Source: Bacillota bacterium
GTDB lineage: Bacteria > Bacillota > Clostridia > Christensenellales > QALW01
Assembly: GCA_029007865.1 (NCBI GenBank)
Contig: JAQXIQ010000148.1
Location: forward strand, 1-45,922
Direction: 5' to 3'
DNA: 45,922 nucleotides
The position numbers and the translations under genes are program-made. The stretch's first letter is position 1; each line of letters begins with the position of its first letter. Under the pieces are notes generated by a model. The model had not been told where the DNA came from. It ran no database searches and was given only the letters and a program-made list of their open reading frames with translations. Below, in pieces: positions 33,671-42,864 of the stretch.

Positions 33671-34722
33671 TGTCTTATCTTCATATCCCCGTCTTTAATC
33701 CAGCCCAGCTTGCGGAACAGCAGCGTAAGCGCCCATACCAGCACTGCCGGAAGTATAAAGTGCAGCACGCCTATTTTAAGCAGTACAGACCACCATACCT
33801 CGCCTGCGGCGGTCATTTCGGTAAATGTCCCTATGCAGCCTACCAGTCCGCTGGTACCCATGCCGGCGTTTATGCCGAAGTTCTGCATCCCGAAAACGGT
33901 GGTGGCAAGCGGCCCCAGCACCGCGGAGACGATTATCACAGGCAACCATATAACCGGCTTTCTGCATATATTGGGCACCTGCAGCATGCTGGTGCCTATG
34001 CCCTGGGAGATCACGCCGCTCCAGCCGTTATCACGGAAGGACGCCACCGCAAAGCCTACCATATTGACACAGCAGCCCACGGTAGCGGCTCCGGCCGCAA
34101 GACCGGACAATTCCAGCATTGCGCACAGCGCCGCCGAGGATATCGGAGCGGTGAGCGTCATGCCCACTATCACGGATATTACAATGCCGTAAAAGATGGG
34201 GCTGCGGGTGCAGGCATCATTTATAAACATACCCACGGTTTTGAGCAGCCAGCCGAACACCGGGCTGACGAACATGGCTGCCAGCCCGCCCGAGAGCAGC
34301 ACTCCAAGCGGAACCAGTATTATGTCCACCTTGGTCTTGCCGGCATACAAACCGGCAATTTCGGCGCCTACCAGCGCGGCTACAAACGCACCTGCCGGCC
34401 CGGCGGCATAGCCGTTAAAACTGGCCACACAGCCCAAAGCTCCGGTAACGGCGCTGGAAAACACGACCAAAGGCTTATGCTTCAGTCCGTAAGCCACCGC
34501 AACTCCTATGGCGGCGCCCACTATGGGATTGCTCATAGCCATATTGGTGCCGTTGCTGCTTATAAGATCATTCAGAAAGGAGCAATACGGTATTTTGCTC
34601 AGCTGCATTATAATAGTACCTATTATAAGGGTGGCAAACAACCCCAGCGCCATATAGCTCAGCCCGTCTATGAACCACCGCTTCATCAGACGGAAAAACA
34701 GATTACTCTTTTTTTCTTCCAT
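33667..34722 (-). CDS. PTS system IIC-like membrane permease
   Basis: About 351 residues, with start at 34722 (MEEKKSNLFFRLMKRWFIDG), where GGGAGGG lies upstream; the open frame reaches 34800 without a better site. The protein has about ten hydrophobic segments and glycine-rich turns (ALVGAEIAGLYAGKTKVDIILVP; GMGTSGLVGCIGTF) and fits the PTS_EIIC_2 family. No IIA or IIB domain or gene accompanies it, so it is either an orphan component or not a sugar phosphotransferase at all. It is co-transcribed with tatD and the radical SAM gene. Substrate unknown. Confidence 0.85.
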   Translation of the reverse strand: MEEKKSNLFFRLMKRWFIDGLSYMALGLFATLIIGTIIMQLSKIPYCSFLNDLISSNGTNMAMSNPIVGAAIGVAVAYGLKHKPLVVFSSAVTGALGCVASFNGYAAGPAGAFVAALVGAEIAGLYAGKTKVDIILVPLGVLLSGGLAAMFVSPVFGWLLKTVGMFINDACTRSPIFYGIVISVIVGMTLTAPISSAALCAMLELSGLAAGAATVGCCVNMVGFAVASFRDNGWSGVISQGIGTSMLQVPNICRKPVIWLPVIIVSAVLGPLATTVFGMQNFGINAGMGTSGLVGCIGTFTEMTAAGEVWWSVLLKIGVLHFILPAVLVWALTLLFRKLGWIKDGDMKIRQ

Positions 34723-35090
34723 GCTACCCTCCCATGTCTCCCTCTCGGATTTATATAATATAATATTTCGTTTTATGATTTCGTCAAGCAAATTCGGCAT
34801 TATACGCCCTGTCAGAAGATGATTATACGGCTTTTGCCGGGCTGAGCCGATATAAAGTTGCCAAAAAGTTTGCGGGGTAGTAAAATAAACAACTGCGCCT
34901 CTCCGGTTTTTATCAGCAAGGCCGGATGCTGTTAAACATTGCCGCCCGCGGTTTGCTCCGCTGTCGGGCAGATATCATCACAACGCACCGCAAAACATCC
35001 GCACCGCCTGCGTAAGACTTCAAAACACAAACGGCGGCGCACTATGAAAGGAACTTGCCCGCAGCCGCGGGCAGGCAACAGGTAATCAAT
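34723..35090. other. Divergent intergenic region
   Basis: On the minus strand TTGACG (34782-34787) and AT-rich sequence 17 nt later could drive the PTS IIC gene. I see no gene. Just before the MATE start lies GCCCGC-AGC-GCGGGC (35058-35073), a small hairpin, and an out-of-context 13-codon ORF (35044-35085). Confidence 0.4.
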
Positions 35091-36473
35091 ATGCTTTCAC
35101 AAACACAGCGGCTGGGAACCGAAAGCCCCGGAAAACTGCTCTTTAAGCTGTCTCTGCCCGCAATCGCGGCTCAGATAGTAAACCTTGCATATAATCTGGT
35201 AGACAGAATGTATATCGGGAATATACCGGGGACAGGGCAAGCCGCCCTGACCGGAATGGGCGTATGCCTGCCCCTTATAATGCTGATAACGGCGTTTTCC
35301 AACCTTGTAAGTATGGGCGGAGCGCCGCGGGCTTCCATTTTTTTGGGCAAAGGCGACCAACAGAACGCCAGGCATACCATGGCCAACTGCTTAACGATGC
35401 TGCTGATTATATCCGCAGTGCTTACAACGGTGTTTTTGCTGTTTGCAAGGCCTCTGCTGCTGCTTTTCGGCGCCAGTGAAAACACCATAGAATACGCCGT
35501 GGATTATATGAGCATATATGCCGCGGGCACTGTTTTTGTGCAGCTCACCCTGGGCATGAACGCTTTTATCACCGCACAGGGCTTTGCCCGTACAGGCATG
35601 CTCACGGTTATTATCGGCGCAGCGCTCAATATAGCGCTTGACCCGCTTTTTATATTTGTTTTTGATTTCGGCGTCAAGGGAGCCGCCATAGCCACCGTGA
35701 TTTCACAGGCCGTATCCGCCGCGTGGGTGCTGATGTTCCTATCCGGCAAAAAAGCTACGCTTAAGCTTTGCCCCTCCCTTATGCGCTTAAAAGCAAGTAT
35801 CATACTGCCCTGTCTGGCCCTGGGTCTCTCGCCGTTTATAATGGGCGCAACGGAAAGCGTTCTGAATGTCTGCTTCAATACCTCGCTGTTAAAATACGGC
35901 GGAGATATTGCGGTATGCACAATGACGGTGCTCTCGTCGGTCATGCAGCTGGCAATGCTGCCTCTGCATGGGCTGACCCAGGGCTCCCAGCCCATAATAA
36001 GCTTTAATTACGGGGCCGGAGACTCCGGGCGCTGCAAGCGCACCTTTCGCCTGCTGCTTATATGCTGCGTGACATATTCCGCCGTTTTCGGTATTACCGC
36101 GATATGCGTACCCGAAATGTTTATAAAACTTTTTAACAGCGACCCCGACCTCATTGCCTTTGCGGTGCCCGCAATGCGCATCTATATGGCGGCCTGTGCA
36201 ATCTTCGGGATGCAGATAGCCTGCCAGCAAACCTTTATAGCGCTGGGCAATGCAAAATCGTCACTGTTTCTCGCCCTGCTGCGCAAGGTATTCCTGCTGA
36301 TACCGCTTATATATATCCTGCCGGCATTGCTTGAGAACAAGACAAACGCCGTATTCCTTGCCGAACCGACAGCCGACATTATTGCGGTTACCACTACGGT
36401 TATCCTGTTTTCGGTGCAGTTTTCCAAAGCCATGAAGGAGCTGGACAAAAAAAATACCATACAGGGCGTTTAG
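35091..36473 (+). CDS. MATE family multidrug/cation exporter
   Basis: The 460-residue protein has the twelve-helix MATE layout with two homologous halves: SLPAIAAQIVNLAYNLVDRMYIG near the start, and the second-half counterpart GLSPFIMGATESVLNVCFNTSL. LTQGSQPIISFNYGAG is a characteristic MATE segment. MATE exporters use Na+ or H+ gradients. I start it at ATG 35091, with AGGTAA upstream, rather than the TTG at 35055 that would add a poor N-terminus over a hairpin. It stands alone. Confidence 0.94.
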   Translation: MLSQTQRLGTESPGKLLFKLSLPAIAAQIVNLAYNLVDRMYIGNIPGTGQAALTGMGVCLPLIMLITAFSNLVSMGGAPRASIFLGKGDQQNARHTMANCLTMLLIISAVLTTVFLLFARPLLLLFGASENTIEYAVDYMSIYAAGTVFVQLTLGMNAFITAQGFARTGMLTVIIGAALNIALDPLFIFVFDFGVKGAAIATVISQAVSAAWVLMFLSGKKATLKLCPSLMRLKASIILPCLALGLSPFIMGATESVLNVCFNTSLLKYGGDIAVCTMTVLSSVMQLAMLPLHGLTQGSQPIISFNYGAGDSGRCKRTFRLLLICCVTYSAVFGITAICVPEMFIKLFNSDPDLIAFAVPAMRIYMAACAIFGMQIACQQTFIALGNAKSSLFLALLRKVFLLIPLIYILPALLENKTNAVFLAEPTADIIAVTTTVILFSVQFSKAMKELDKKNTIQGV

Positions 36474-36541
36474 CTCGCTAAGCCGCTCTGCCGGGTAATA
36501 TTCCGGCTTCGGTTACATTCCGTAAGCGGTTGTCAGGCAAG

Positions 36542-36579
36542 AAAAAAGCAGAAGCGGTTCCTCCCGGAACCCCTCTGCT
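36542..36579 (-). terminator. Terminator of the plsX-acpP-rnc operon
   Basis: On the minus strand AGCAGAGGGGTTCC, a GGGA loop and GGAACCGCTTCTGCT are followed by TTTTT. Confidence 0.9.
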
Positions 36580-36680
36580 CACCGTCGATGCCGATATTCC
36601 AGCCCGACACAAGCCGCAGTTATGTCATCATTATATATTATGCCGCTGCATTGCGCATGGGCAGACCGGCGCGCAAAGCG

Positions 36681-37370
36681 TTAACTGCCGCCAAGCCTTG
36701 CAAGCGCCTGCTGTGCCGCCGCCTGCTGTGCGGCTTTTTTTGTTTTTCCGGTTCCGCGGCCCATATTTTTGCCCGCAATCAGAACCGAGTAATCATATAT
36801 CCGTTCGTGTGCCGGCCCGCTCTGAGCCTCCAGCACATACTCCGGAAACGAAACCCCGTTTTTCTGCACCAGCTCCTGCAGACGGCTTTTATAGTCCACA
36901 GCCGCGCTGTAATCCGCCGTTATCTCCTGCATACGCCCTTCCATAAGCCGCAAAACAATACGCTGTGCCTCGGAAAAGCCTGCGTCCAGATATATTGCAC
37001 CGAAGACCGCCTCAAGTGCGTCGGACAGTATGCTGCTTTTATGCGCACCGCCGCATGCCAGTTCACCGTGACTGAGCCTGAGATAATCGCCCAGGCACAG
37101 GCTTTCCGCCGCCACAGAAAGAGGCTTCTCCGACACTATTGCCGCCCGTATGCGCGAAAGCTCGCCCTCCGCCTTATCGGTGCAGTGCAGGTATAAAAAT
37201 GTGCTTACGGCCAGCTCCAGAACGGCGTCGCCCAGATATTCCATGCGCTGATTACTGCCGTCCGCCTTATGCTCGCCCAGAAAGGACGGATGAGTAAGAG
37301 CCTGCAGCAGCAGGCTCTCATCCTTAAAGCTGTAGCCTATGGCCGCCTGTAATTCATCAAGCGAAGCCAT
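36681..37370 (-). CDS. rnc: Ribonuclease III
   Basis: The 229-residue enzyme cleaves double-stranded RNA in rRNA and mRNA processing. The RIII domain (about 1-150) has the signature QRMEYLGDAVLELAVS, with Glu44 and Asp48 of the active site, and the second acidic pair in DALEAVFGAIYLDAG. The double-stranded RNA-binding domain (about 155-225) ends GKTKKAAQQAAAQQALARL. The signature reads NQRMEYLGD where many bacteria have NERLEFLGD; the change is conservative. It is 5 bp after acpP in the usual plsX-acpP-rnc order. Confidence 0.97.
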   Translation of the reverse strand: MASLDELQAAIGYSFKDESLLLQALTHPSFLGEHKADGSNQRMEYLGDAVLELAVSTFLYLHCTDKAEGELSRIRAAIVSEKPLSVAAESLCLGDYLRLSHGELACGGAHKSSILSDALEAVFGAIYLDAGFSEAQRIVLRLMEGRMQEITADYSAAVDYKSRLQELVQKNGVSFPEYVLEAQSGPAHERIYDYSVLIAGKNMGRGTGKTKKAAQQAAAQQALARLGGS

Positions 37371-37375
37371 AGCGC

Positions 37376-37600
37376 TTACTGCCTTGCTTCCAGATAAGCG
37401 GCAATATCCCCTACGGTACGGAGATTGGCAAGCTCCTCATCCGGGATCTCAATGCCGTACTGCTCCTCCAGGTCCAGCATAAGCGCCGCGACATCCAGAG
37501 AGTCCGCCTTCAGGTCGTCCACCAGGCTTGAATCCTTGGTGATCTTTGCCGGGTCAATGGCAAGCTGCTCCGCAACGGAAGCAATAATTTTTTCTAGCAT
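37376..37600 (-). CDS. acpP: Acyl carrier protein
   Basis: The 74-residue protein carries the 4'-phosphopantetheine attachment serine in DLKADSLDV (Ser34) and the acidic helix (LDLEEQYGIEIPDEE) that docks fatty-acid enzymes. The start is at 37600 (MLEKIIASVAEQL), with GGAGGAAA upstream; the longer frame overlaps plsX and is not needed. It sits between plsX and rnc. Confidence 0.97.
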   Translation of the reverse strand: MLEKIIASVAEQLAIDPAKITKDSSLVDDLKADSLDVAALMLDLEEQYGIEIPDEELANLRTVGDIAAYLEARQ

Positions 37601-37656
37601 AGCTTTTCCTCCAATAAATAAATTATATATGATGCCTGCAGATAACTGCAAAACCG

Positions 37657-38670
37657 TCATTCATTGCCGCTTTGCTCGGCCTGCGCCGTCAAAGCCTGCT
37701 TTATGGTGTCCACCACTCCGCCGTCCACCATGCGTACCGCCTGTCTTACGGCGGAAGCCAGCGCTTTGGCATTGGAGGAGCCGTGCCCCTTGAGCACCAC
37801 TCCGTCTATACCCAGCAGCGGAGCTCCTCCGTACTCGGTATAATCCATGCTCTTTTTGAACCGCTTGAGCGCCGGCATAAGAAGCGCCGCCCCCAGCTTG
37901 CTGCGCAGGGAGCTGGAAAATTCCCGCTTCATAAGGGATGTCATATAGCCCGCTGTGCCCTCGATGCTTTTAAGCAGCAGATTCCCGGCAAAGCCGTCCG
38001 ATACTATAACATCGGCCGCGGTAAAAACATCGCGTCCTTCCATATTGCCTACAAAATTGAGGTTCTTATCTGCGGCAAGGATGGGGAACACTTCATGGGT
38101 GAGTTCGTTGCCCTTTTCGCTCTCGGTGCCCACATTGGCAAGCGCCACCCTGGGCCTTTCCACTCCGATAACCTTGCGCATATAAATATCGCCCATCATG
38201 GCAAACTGTACAAGATTTGCACTCTTGCAATCCATGTTGGCGCCGCAGTCGATCAGCAATACTCCCTTATTGTTATTGGGCAGCATGGGCGCAAGCGCCG
38301 GACGCAGTATTCCTTTAATGCGGCCTACACGCAGCAATGCTCCAGACAGCGTCGCTCCGGTACTGCCGCAGGTGATAAACGCGTCGCCCTCTCCTGCCTT
38401 GAGCAGCTCCAGTCCCTCCACAAGAGAGGAATGGCGCTTCCTTTTTACCGCGGTCACGGGAGGCTCATCCATGCTTATGAGCTCAGGAGCATGCACAATG
38501 CTTATCCTTTGCTTTGCCTGAGGATACTTTTCCACCTCGGCGGCGGTTTTTTCCGCATCGCCGGTGAGGATTATCTCAAGCTCCGGAAATTCCTCCAGCG
38601 CAAGAGCCGCACCCTTGATTATCTCGGAGGGCGCATTGTCGCCTCCGAAAGCGTCAATTATGATCTTCAT
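37657..38670 (-). CDS. plsX: Phosphate acyltransferase PlsX
   Basis: PlsX makes acyl-phosphate from acyl-ACP for the first step of phospholipid synthesis. The 337-residue protein starts at 38670 (MKIIIDAFGGDNAPSEIIKG), with GGAGAAG upstream. Family segments are visible: ITCGSTGATLSGALL, PALAPMLPNNNKGVLLIDCGAN, NVGTESEKGNELTHE and GNMEGRDV followed by DVIVSDGFAGN. The adjacent acpP supplies its substrate. I did not see a FapR operator in the promoter region. Confidence 0.97.
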   Translation of the reverse strand: MKIIIDAFGGDNAPSEIIKGAALALEEFPELEIILTGDAEKTAAEVEKYPQAKQRISIVHAPELISMDEPPVTAVKRKRHSSLVEGLELLKAGEGDAFITCGSTGATLSGALLRVGRIKGILRPALAPMLPNNNKGVLLIDCGANMDCKSANLVQFAMMGDIYMRKVIGVERPRVALANVGTESEKGNELTHEVFPILAADKNLNFVGNMEGRDVFTAADVIVSDGFAGNLLLKSIEGTAGYMTSLMKREFSSSLRSKLGAALLMPALKRFKKSMDYTEYGGAPLLGIDGVVLKGHGSSNAKALASAVRQAVRMVDGGVVDTIKQALTAQAEQSGNE

Positions 38671-38788
38671 TTCTTCTCCGTCCCGGAATATGCCCACGCC
38701 GCCAAGCCCTGCCGCAGAACTTACCGCGCGTACTGCTTGCCCGCCGGGTACATAAACCGAACTTATAATATATAATAATAACGCATTT

Positions 38789-38817
38789 ATTATAATATAC
38801 CTGTGACAAAAAATCAA
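38789..38817 (-). promoter_or_regulatory. Sigma-A promoter of plsX-acpP-rnc
   Basis: On the minus strand: TTGATT, 17 nt, TATAAT, about 120 nt before the plsX start. Confidence 0.75.
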
Positions 38818-38932
38818 GCACTGAAACATTACGGCGGCATTATACGCATAAATATACAGGCAAGGGATCACAAATTTCCGTATTCGCGGCGGATGCATTT
38901 CCTCCACCTGCGGATTGGCCGCGCACCTGGCC

Positions 38933-39012
38933 GCGGCAGAAACAATTCGTATTTATGCACTTTATTTGCTGCGGTAGAAACAATTCGTATTTATGCGCTT
39001 TATTTGCTGCGG
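38933..39012. repeat. 38-bp tandem duplication
   Basis: Units at 38933-38970 and 38971-39008 differ at two positions; a partial third begins GCGG. Each contains AGAAACAATTCGTATTTATG. It lies in the gap downstream of the MFS gene and upstream of plsX, where I see no gene (38818-39070). Confidence 0.85.
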
Positions 39013-39070
39013 AATGCGCTCTGTTGAGGCCGCACCGGCGTCCTGCGCATTCTGCCCGGCTTTCAGTCCG

Positions 39071-40324
39071 TCACGGCGCAGTATCGTATCCGTCCGCGCT
39101 TCCGGTTCCGCCGCGGTGCTTCCCGCCGCTTCTGACTTTGGCCAGCACATAATGGGAGAGCGCGCACAGCATGGGAACCGCGGCCGAAACAAGCAGCGCC
39201 AGCCTGAGCCCGCCCTGCTCCGCACTTACTCCGAGCGCCGCAGCCAGGCCTGCGCCCGCTCCCTCCCCGAATGCATCTGCCATGGTCCCGGTGATAAGCG
39301 GAATGACGGCTGCCCCGGTGTCCCCGAAAACCGCCAGGGACGCATATAGCCAGGAGCCGGCAGCCGGAAAGCTGTCCGAAGCAATCAAAGCCGTGCAGAG
39401 GCCGCAGAGAATAAACGCCGCCGTGCAAACGGCATTATTTGGCGACAGCGCGGCCGTAACATAGCACGCAAAAGCGCCGACAGCGCTGAAGAAGAGAATC
39501 CGGCTCAGGTTTTTGCCTCCGCCTTTTATGCTGTAAAGCAGTCTGCCCGCGCCCATAGCGGCGGCAAAACCGCACATACACAGCAGGTCTCCCGCCGCTT
39601 TATCCATGCCCAGTGCTTTTTCCGCAAATACAGATGCCCACTGGTTCACGGTAACCTCGGCCGCCGCACCGAAGAAAATAGCCGTTAACAGCAGGACAAA
39701 AACGGGCGAGCGCATGACGGTGCCGGTGCGGGTCCGCTTTTGCTCGGGTATTGCGGGCGGAAAGGGAGCGCGGGCAAACATAAAAAAGCATACGGCAGGC
39801 AGCAGCGCCCACATAACCGGTATCAGATACCAGCGTTCACTGCCTAAAAGCGCAAGCAGGCCGGTGGTAAGAATGACGGTTATAACCTGTCCCCAGGCAT
39901 AGGCGGAATGCAGCAGGGATACATACCTGCCGCGATCGCTGTCCATAGCCGTCACCATGGGGCTGAGCAATATTTCCGTAAGCCCGCAGGCCGCTGCAAA
40001 TATCCCGGTAGCCGCCAGCATTACATAAAAAGCGTACTCCGAGAACAAAGGCACCGCTCCCAACAGCAGCAGCCCCAGAGATGCAAACGCACATGCCGGC
40101 AGGATCAGCTTTTTATAGCCTATTTTATCAATAAGCGGCGCAAAAACAATGTCTGTCAATATCTGCAGGCCGAAATTCACACCTACCAACACCCCTAAAT
40201 GCACAAAGGAAAGTCCGTACAGCGACATAAGCGGTACAAAAATCAGTGCAATAAGGTTTGTGGCTACGGCCTGGGAGAATATACCCAACAGGCTTGCGAT
40301 AAGTGTAAGCTTGTATTTTTTCAT
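39071..40324 (-). CDS. Major facilitator superfamily transporter
   Basis: The 417-residue protein has twelve hydrophobic segments in two halves. The loop between helices 2 and 3 carries a reduced MFS motif (APLIDKIGYKKLI). The start is at 40324 (MKKYKLTLIASLLGIFSQAV); a weak GGACGG lies upstream. Substrate unknown; the sequence does not point to a named subfamily. It lies 30 bp past the glnS terminator and may have little transcription of its own. It ends in a Gly/Arg-rich polar tail. Confidence 0.9.
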   Translation of the reverse strand: MKKYKLTLIASLLGIFSQAVATNLIALIFVPLMSLYGLSFVHLGVLVGVNFGLQILTDIVFAPLIDKIGYKKLILPACAFASLGLLLLGAVPLFSEYAFYVMLAATGIFAAACGLTEILLSPMVTAMDSDRGRYVSLLHSAYAWGQVITVILTTGLLALLGSERWYLIPVMWALLPAVCFFMFARAPFPPAIPEQKRTRTGTVMRSPVFVLLLTAIFFGAAAEVTVNQWASVFAEKALGMDKAAGDLLCMCGFAAAMGAGRLLYSIKGGGKNLSRILFFSAVGAFACYVTAALSPNNAVCTAAFILCGLCTALIASDSFPAAGSWLYASLAVFGDTGAAVIPLITGTMADAFGEGAGAGLAAALGVSAEQGGLRLALLVSAAVPMLCALSHYVLAKVRSGGKHRGGTGSADGYDTAP

Positions 40325-40350
40325 TTCATACCGTCCGGAAAAACGCAAGT

Positions 40351-40374
40351 AAAAGGCCGCCGATATCGGCGGCC
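40351..40374 (-). terminator. Terminator of glnS
   Basis: GGCCGCCGAT and its exact complement form a perfect 20-bp palindrome (40355-40374) followed on the minus strand by TTTT. Confidence 0.85.
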
Positions 40375-40451
40375 GAAATAACAAAAACCCTCAGCATCCG
40401 TGCTTCCCGCATCAATGGCAGATGCATACCCCGTGCTTGTACGCTCCTTTA

Positions 40452-42113
40452 TTACCGCTGCGCTTTGGCCCAGGAGTCCTTCAGCCCCACTACGCGGTTA
40501 AAGACAGCCTTTTCCGGTGTGGAATCCTCATCCTTGCGGAAATACCCCATGCGCACGAACTGGAAAGTATCTCCCACCTCAGCCTCCGCAAGCGCCGGCT
40601 CACACCAGCCCTGTCTGACAACCAGCGAATCGGGATTGATGCGCTGGGAAAAATCCAGGTCCTGGCCGTCACGGTCATCCAGCAGATAGTCGTACAGGCG
40701 GAACTCAGCCGGAACCGCCGCCCGGGCGCTGACCCAGTGCAGAGTGCCCTTGACCTTGCGGTTGGCTCCCTCCATACCGGAGAGCGACTGGGGGTCATAT
40801 TCGGCATATACGCAGCTGACATTCCCCTGCTCATCCGTATCATAGCCGGTACATTTGATAATATAAGCGCCCTTAAGACGCACCTCGCGTCCGGGAGCAA
40901 GACGGAAGAACTTGGCCGGAGGATCCGCCATAAAATCCTCGCGCTCGATATACAGCTCCTTTGTAAAGAGCACTTCCCGTTTGCCCAATTCCTCTTTGGC
41001 GTTGTGATTCTCCACGCTGACGGTCTGCTCACCCGTATAATTTGTTATGACAAGACGCACCGGATCTATGACCGCCATGCGCCTCAGCGCCTTTTCGTTC
41101 AGGTCCTCGCGCACGCAATGCTCCAGGAACCCCGCTTCAATTACGGAAAACACCTTGGCAACACCGCAGCGGGCGCAAAAGTTTTTAAGAGCCTCCGGAG
41201 TATAGCCGCGGCGGCGCAGTCCGGCTATCGTAGGCATACGCGGATCGTCCCAGCCCGAAACAACGCCCTGCTCCACCAGTTTTTTAAGATACCGCTTGCT
41301 CATTATAGTACGGGTGATGTTAAGGCGGGCAAACTCTGTCTGCTCCGGCCTGGATGGCACGGAAACATTCTGTATGACCCAGTTATAGAGCGGGCGGTGA
41401 TCCTCAAACTCGAGCGAGCAAAGAGAGTGCGTAACCCCTTCCATGGCATCCTGTATGGGATGGGCAAAGTCGTACATGGGATAAATGCACCATTTGTCGC
41501 CTGTGCGGTAATGATCTGCGCGCAGTATACGGTAAATTATCGGATCCCGCATATTGATATTCGGTGATGCCATGTCTATTTTGGCGCGCAGCACACGCGA
41601 GCCGTCCGGAAATTCGCCGGCGCGCATCCTGCGGAACAGGTCCAGGTTTTCTTCCGGAGTACGGTCTCTGTACGGGCTGTTCTTGCCCGGAGTGGTGAGC
41701 GTGCCTCTGTATTCCTTTATCTGTTCCGGAGAAAGATCGCACACATAAGCAAGGCCCTTTTGTATAAGCTCCTGGGCAAACTGATAGGTCACATCATAAT
41801 AGTCGGAGCCGAAGGTAAGCCTGTCCCACTTGTAACCCAGCCATTCCACGTCCCTGCAGATGGCCTGGACATAGTGCATGTCCTCCTTGGCGGGATTGGT
41901 ATCGTCCATGCGGAGGTTGCAGCGTCCGTTATACTTTTCCTTGATGCCGAAATCGATGCTCAGCGCACGGACATGGCCTATATGAAGGTAACCGTTAGGC
42001 TCGGGCGGAAATCTGGTGCACACCGTATAACCGGGGCCGTGCGCCGCTATATCGGCCTCCACCTTTTCCTCTATGAAATTACTGCTCTCAGGTATTTCCG
42101 TCATATTAACCAC
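40452..42113 (-). CDS. glnS: Glutaminyl-tRNA synthetase
   Basis: The 553-residue class I synthetase charges tRNA-Gln. The HIGH motif is in PNGYLHIGHVRA (about 44-47) and KMSKS is present as MSKR in TIMSKRYLKKLV. The anticodon-binding beta barrels follow in the C-terminal 220 residues. RMDDTNPAKE and YDFAHPIQDAMEGVTHSLC are standard GlnRS segments. The start at 42113 is a GTG with GGAG 7 nt upstream; ATG 42104 is an alternative. Having GlnRS does not exclude the indirect GatCAB route, whose genes are not in the window. Confidence 0.97.
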   Translation of the reverse strand: MVNMTEIPESSNFIEEKVEADIAAHGPGYTVCTRFPPEPNGYLHIGHVRALSIDFGIKEKYNGRCNLRMDDTNPAKEDMHYVQAICRDVEWLGYKWDRLTFGSDYYDVTYQFAQELIQKGLAYVCDLSPEQIKEYRGTLTTPGKNSPYRDRTPEENLDLFRRMRAGEFPDGSRVLRAKIDMASPNINMRDPIIYRILRADHYRTGDKWCIYPMYDFAHPIQDAMEGVTHSLCSLEFEDHRPLYNWVIQNVSVPSRPEQTEFARLNITRTIMSKRYLKKLVEQGVVSGWDDPRMPTIAGLRRRGYTPEALKNFCARCGVAKVFSVIEAGFLEHCVREDLNEKALRRMAVIDPVRLVITNYTGEQTVSVENHNAKEELGKREVLFTKELYIEREDFMADPPAKFFRLAPGREVRLKGAYIIKCTGYDTDEQGNVSCVYAEYDPQSLSGMEGANRKVKGTLHWVSARAAVPAEFRLYDYLLDDRDGQDLDFSQRINPDSLVVRQGWCEPALAEAEVGDTFQFVRMGYFRKDEDSTPEKAVFNRVVGLKDSWAKAQR

Positions 42114-42239
42114 ATATCCTCTCCGGCCGGAATTGCACCCGGCCTTATACCCCGTAGATTTAATATATTATAACCATTAGCCGCAAAATACGCAATGCTT
42201 TTTTGTGCCTCCCTTTATGCGCTCACCGAGTACTTTTTA

Positions 42240-42268
42240 TTGAAATGTGCGCAATATTATGCTATAAT
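42240..42268 (+). promoter_or_regulatory. Sigma-A promoter of the dCMP deaminase gene
   Basis: TTGAAA, 17 nt, TATAAT; 44 nt before the ATG. Confidence 0.8.
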
Positions 42269-42312
42269 TAAGCATAAATAATTCTATCCTTGCCGGAAAG
42301 GAAGCCAGCTTT

Positions 42313-42798
42313 ATGGAGCGCAGAGATAAAATCAACTACTATCTTGACCTTGCCCTGGTGGTCAGCCAGCGCGGCACCTGCCTGCGCCGCAAATTCGGCG
42401 CGGTTATAGTAAAAAACGACGAGGTTATATCCACCGGTTATGTCGGTGCCCCGCGGGGCCGGCAAAATTGCTCCGACCTGGGGTACTGCATACGGCAGAA
42501 GCTGGAAATTCCGCGCGGAGAAAGATACGAGCTGTGCCGCAGCGTGCATGCCGAAGCCAATGCCATAATAAGCGCCTCGCGCGATCAGATGCTGGGGGCG
42601 GATCTCTATCTTACGGGCCTTGAGAACGACGGCAGCTATGTAAAAAACGCCTGCTGCTGCTCCATGTGCAAAAGAATGGTGATAAATGCCGGCATAGCAC
42701 GGGTGATAATACGGGATGACGAAACCGATTACCGCATTATCAACGTTTCGGACTGGATAGAAAACGACGAATCCCTGATGGGTCAGAGAGGCTATTGA
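42313..42798 (+). CDS. dCMP/cytidine deaminase-type zinc enzyme (ComEB-like)
   Basis: The 161-residue protein has the zinc motifs of the CDA fold: HAEAN (His79, Glu81) and CSMC (Cys116, Cys119), plus GAVIVKNDEVISTGYVGAPRG. The insert between the core strands (CSDLGYCIRQKLEIPRGERYELC) is typical of dCMP deaminases of the ComEB type, which make dUMP for thymidylate synthesis. The ATG has GGAAAGGAAG upstream. The next gene starts 66 bp downstream and may be co-transcribed; a T-run at 42831-42836 could attenuate it. Confidence 0.93.
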   Translation: MERRDKINYYLDLALVVSQRGTCLRRKFGAVIVKNDEVISTGYVGAPRGRQNCSDLGYCIRQKLEIPRGERYELCRSVHAEANAIISASRDQMLGADLYLTGLENDGSYVKNACCCSMCKRMVINAGIARVIIRDDETDYRIINVSDWIENDESLMGQRGY

Positions 42799-42864
42799 AC
42801 AAAAGCCGATGTACGGCGGACATTTTTTCACAGATAACACCAAACCTTAAAAGCGGTGAATTGA

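Noticed and set aside
35044-35085. 13-codon leader peptide before the MATE gene
   Set aside because: No ribosome binding site and a coding sequence dictated by a GC hairpin.
38933-39012. CRISPR-like repeat
   Set aside because: The two 38-bp units abut with no spacer and no cas genes are present.
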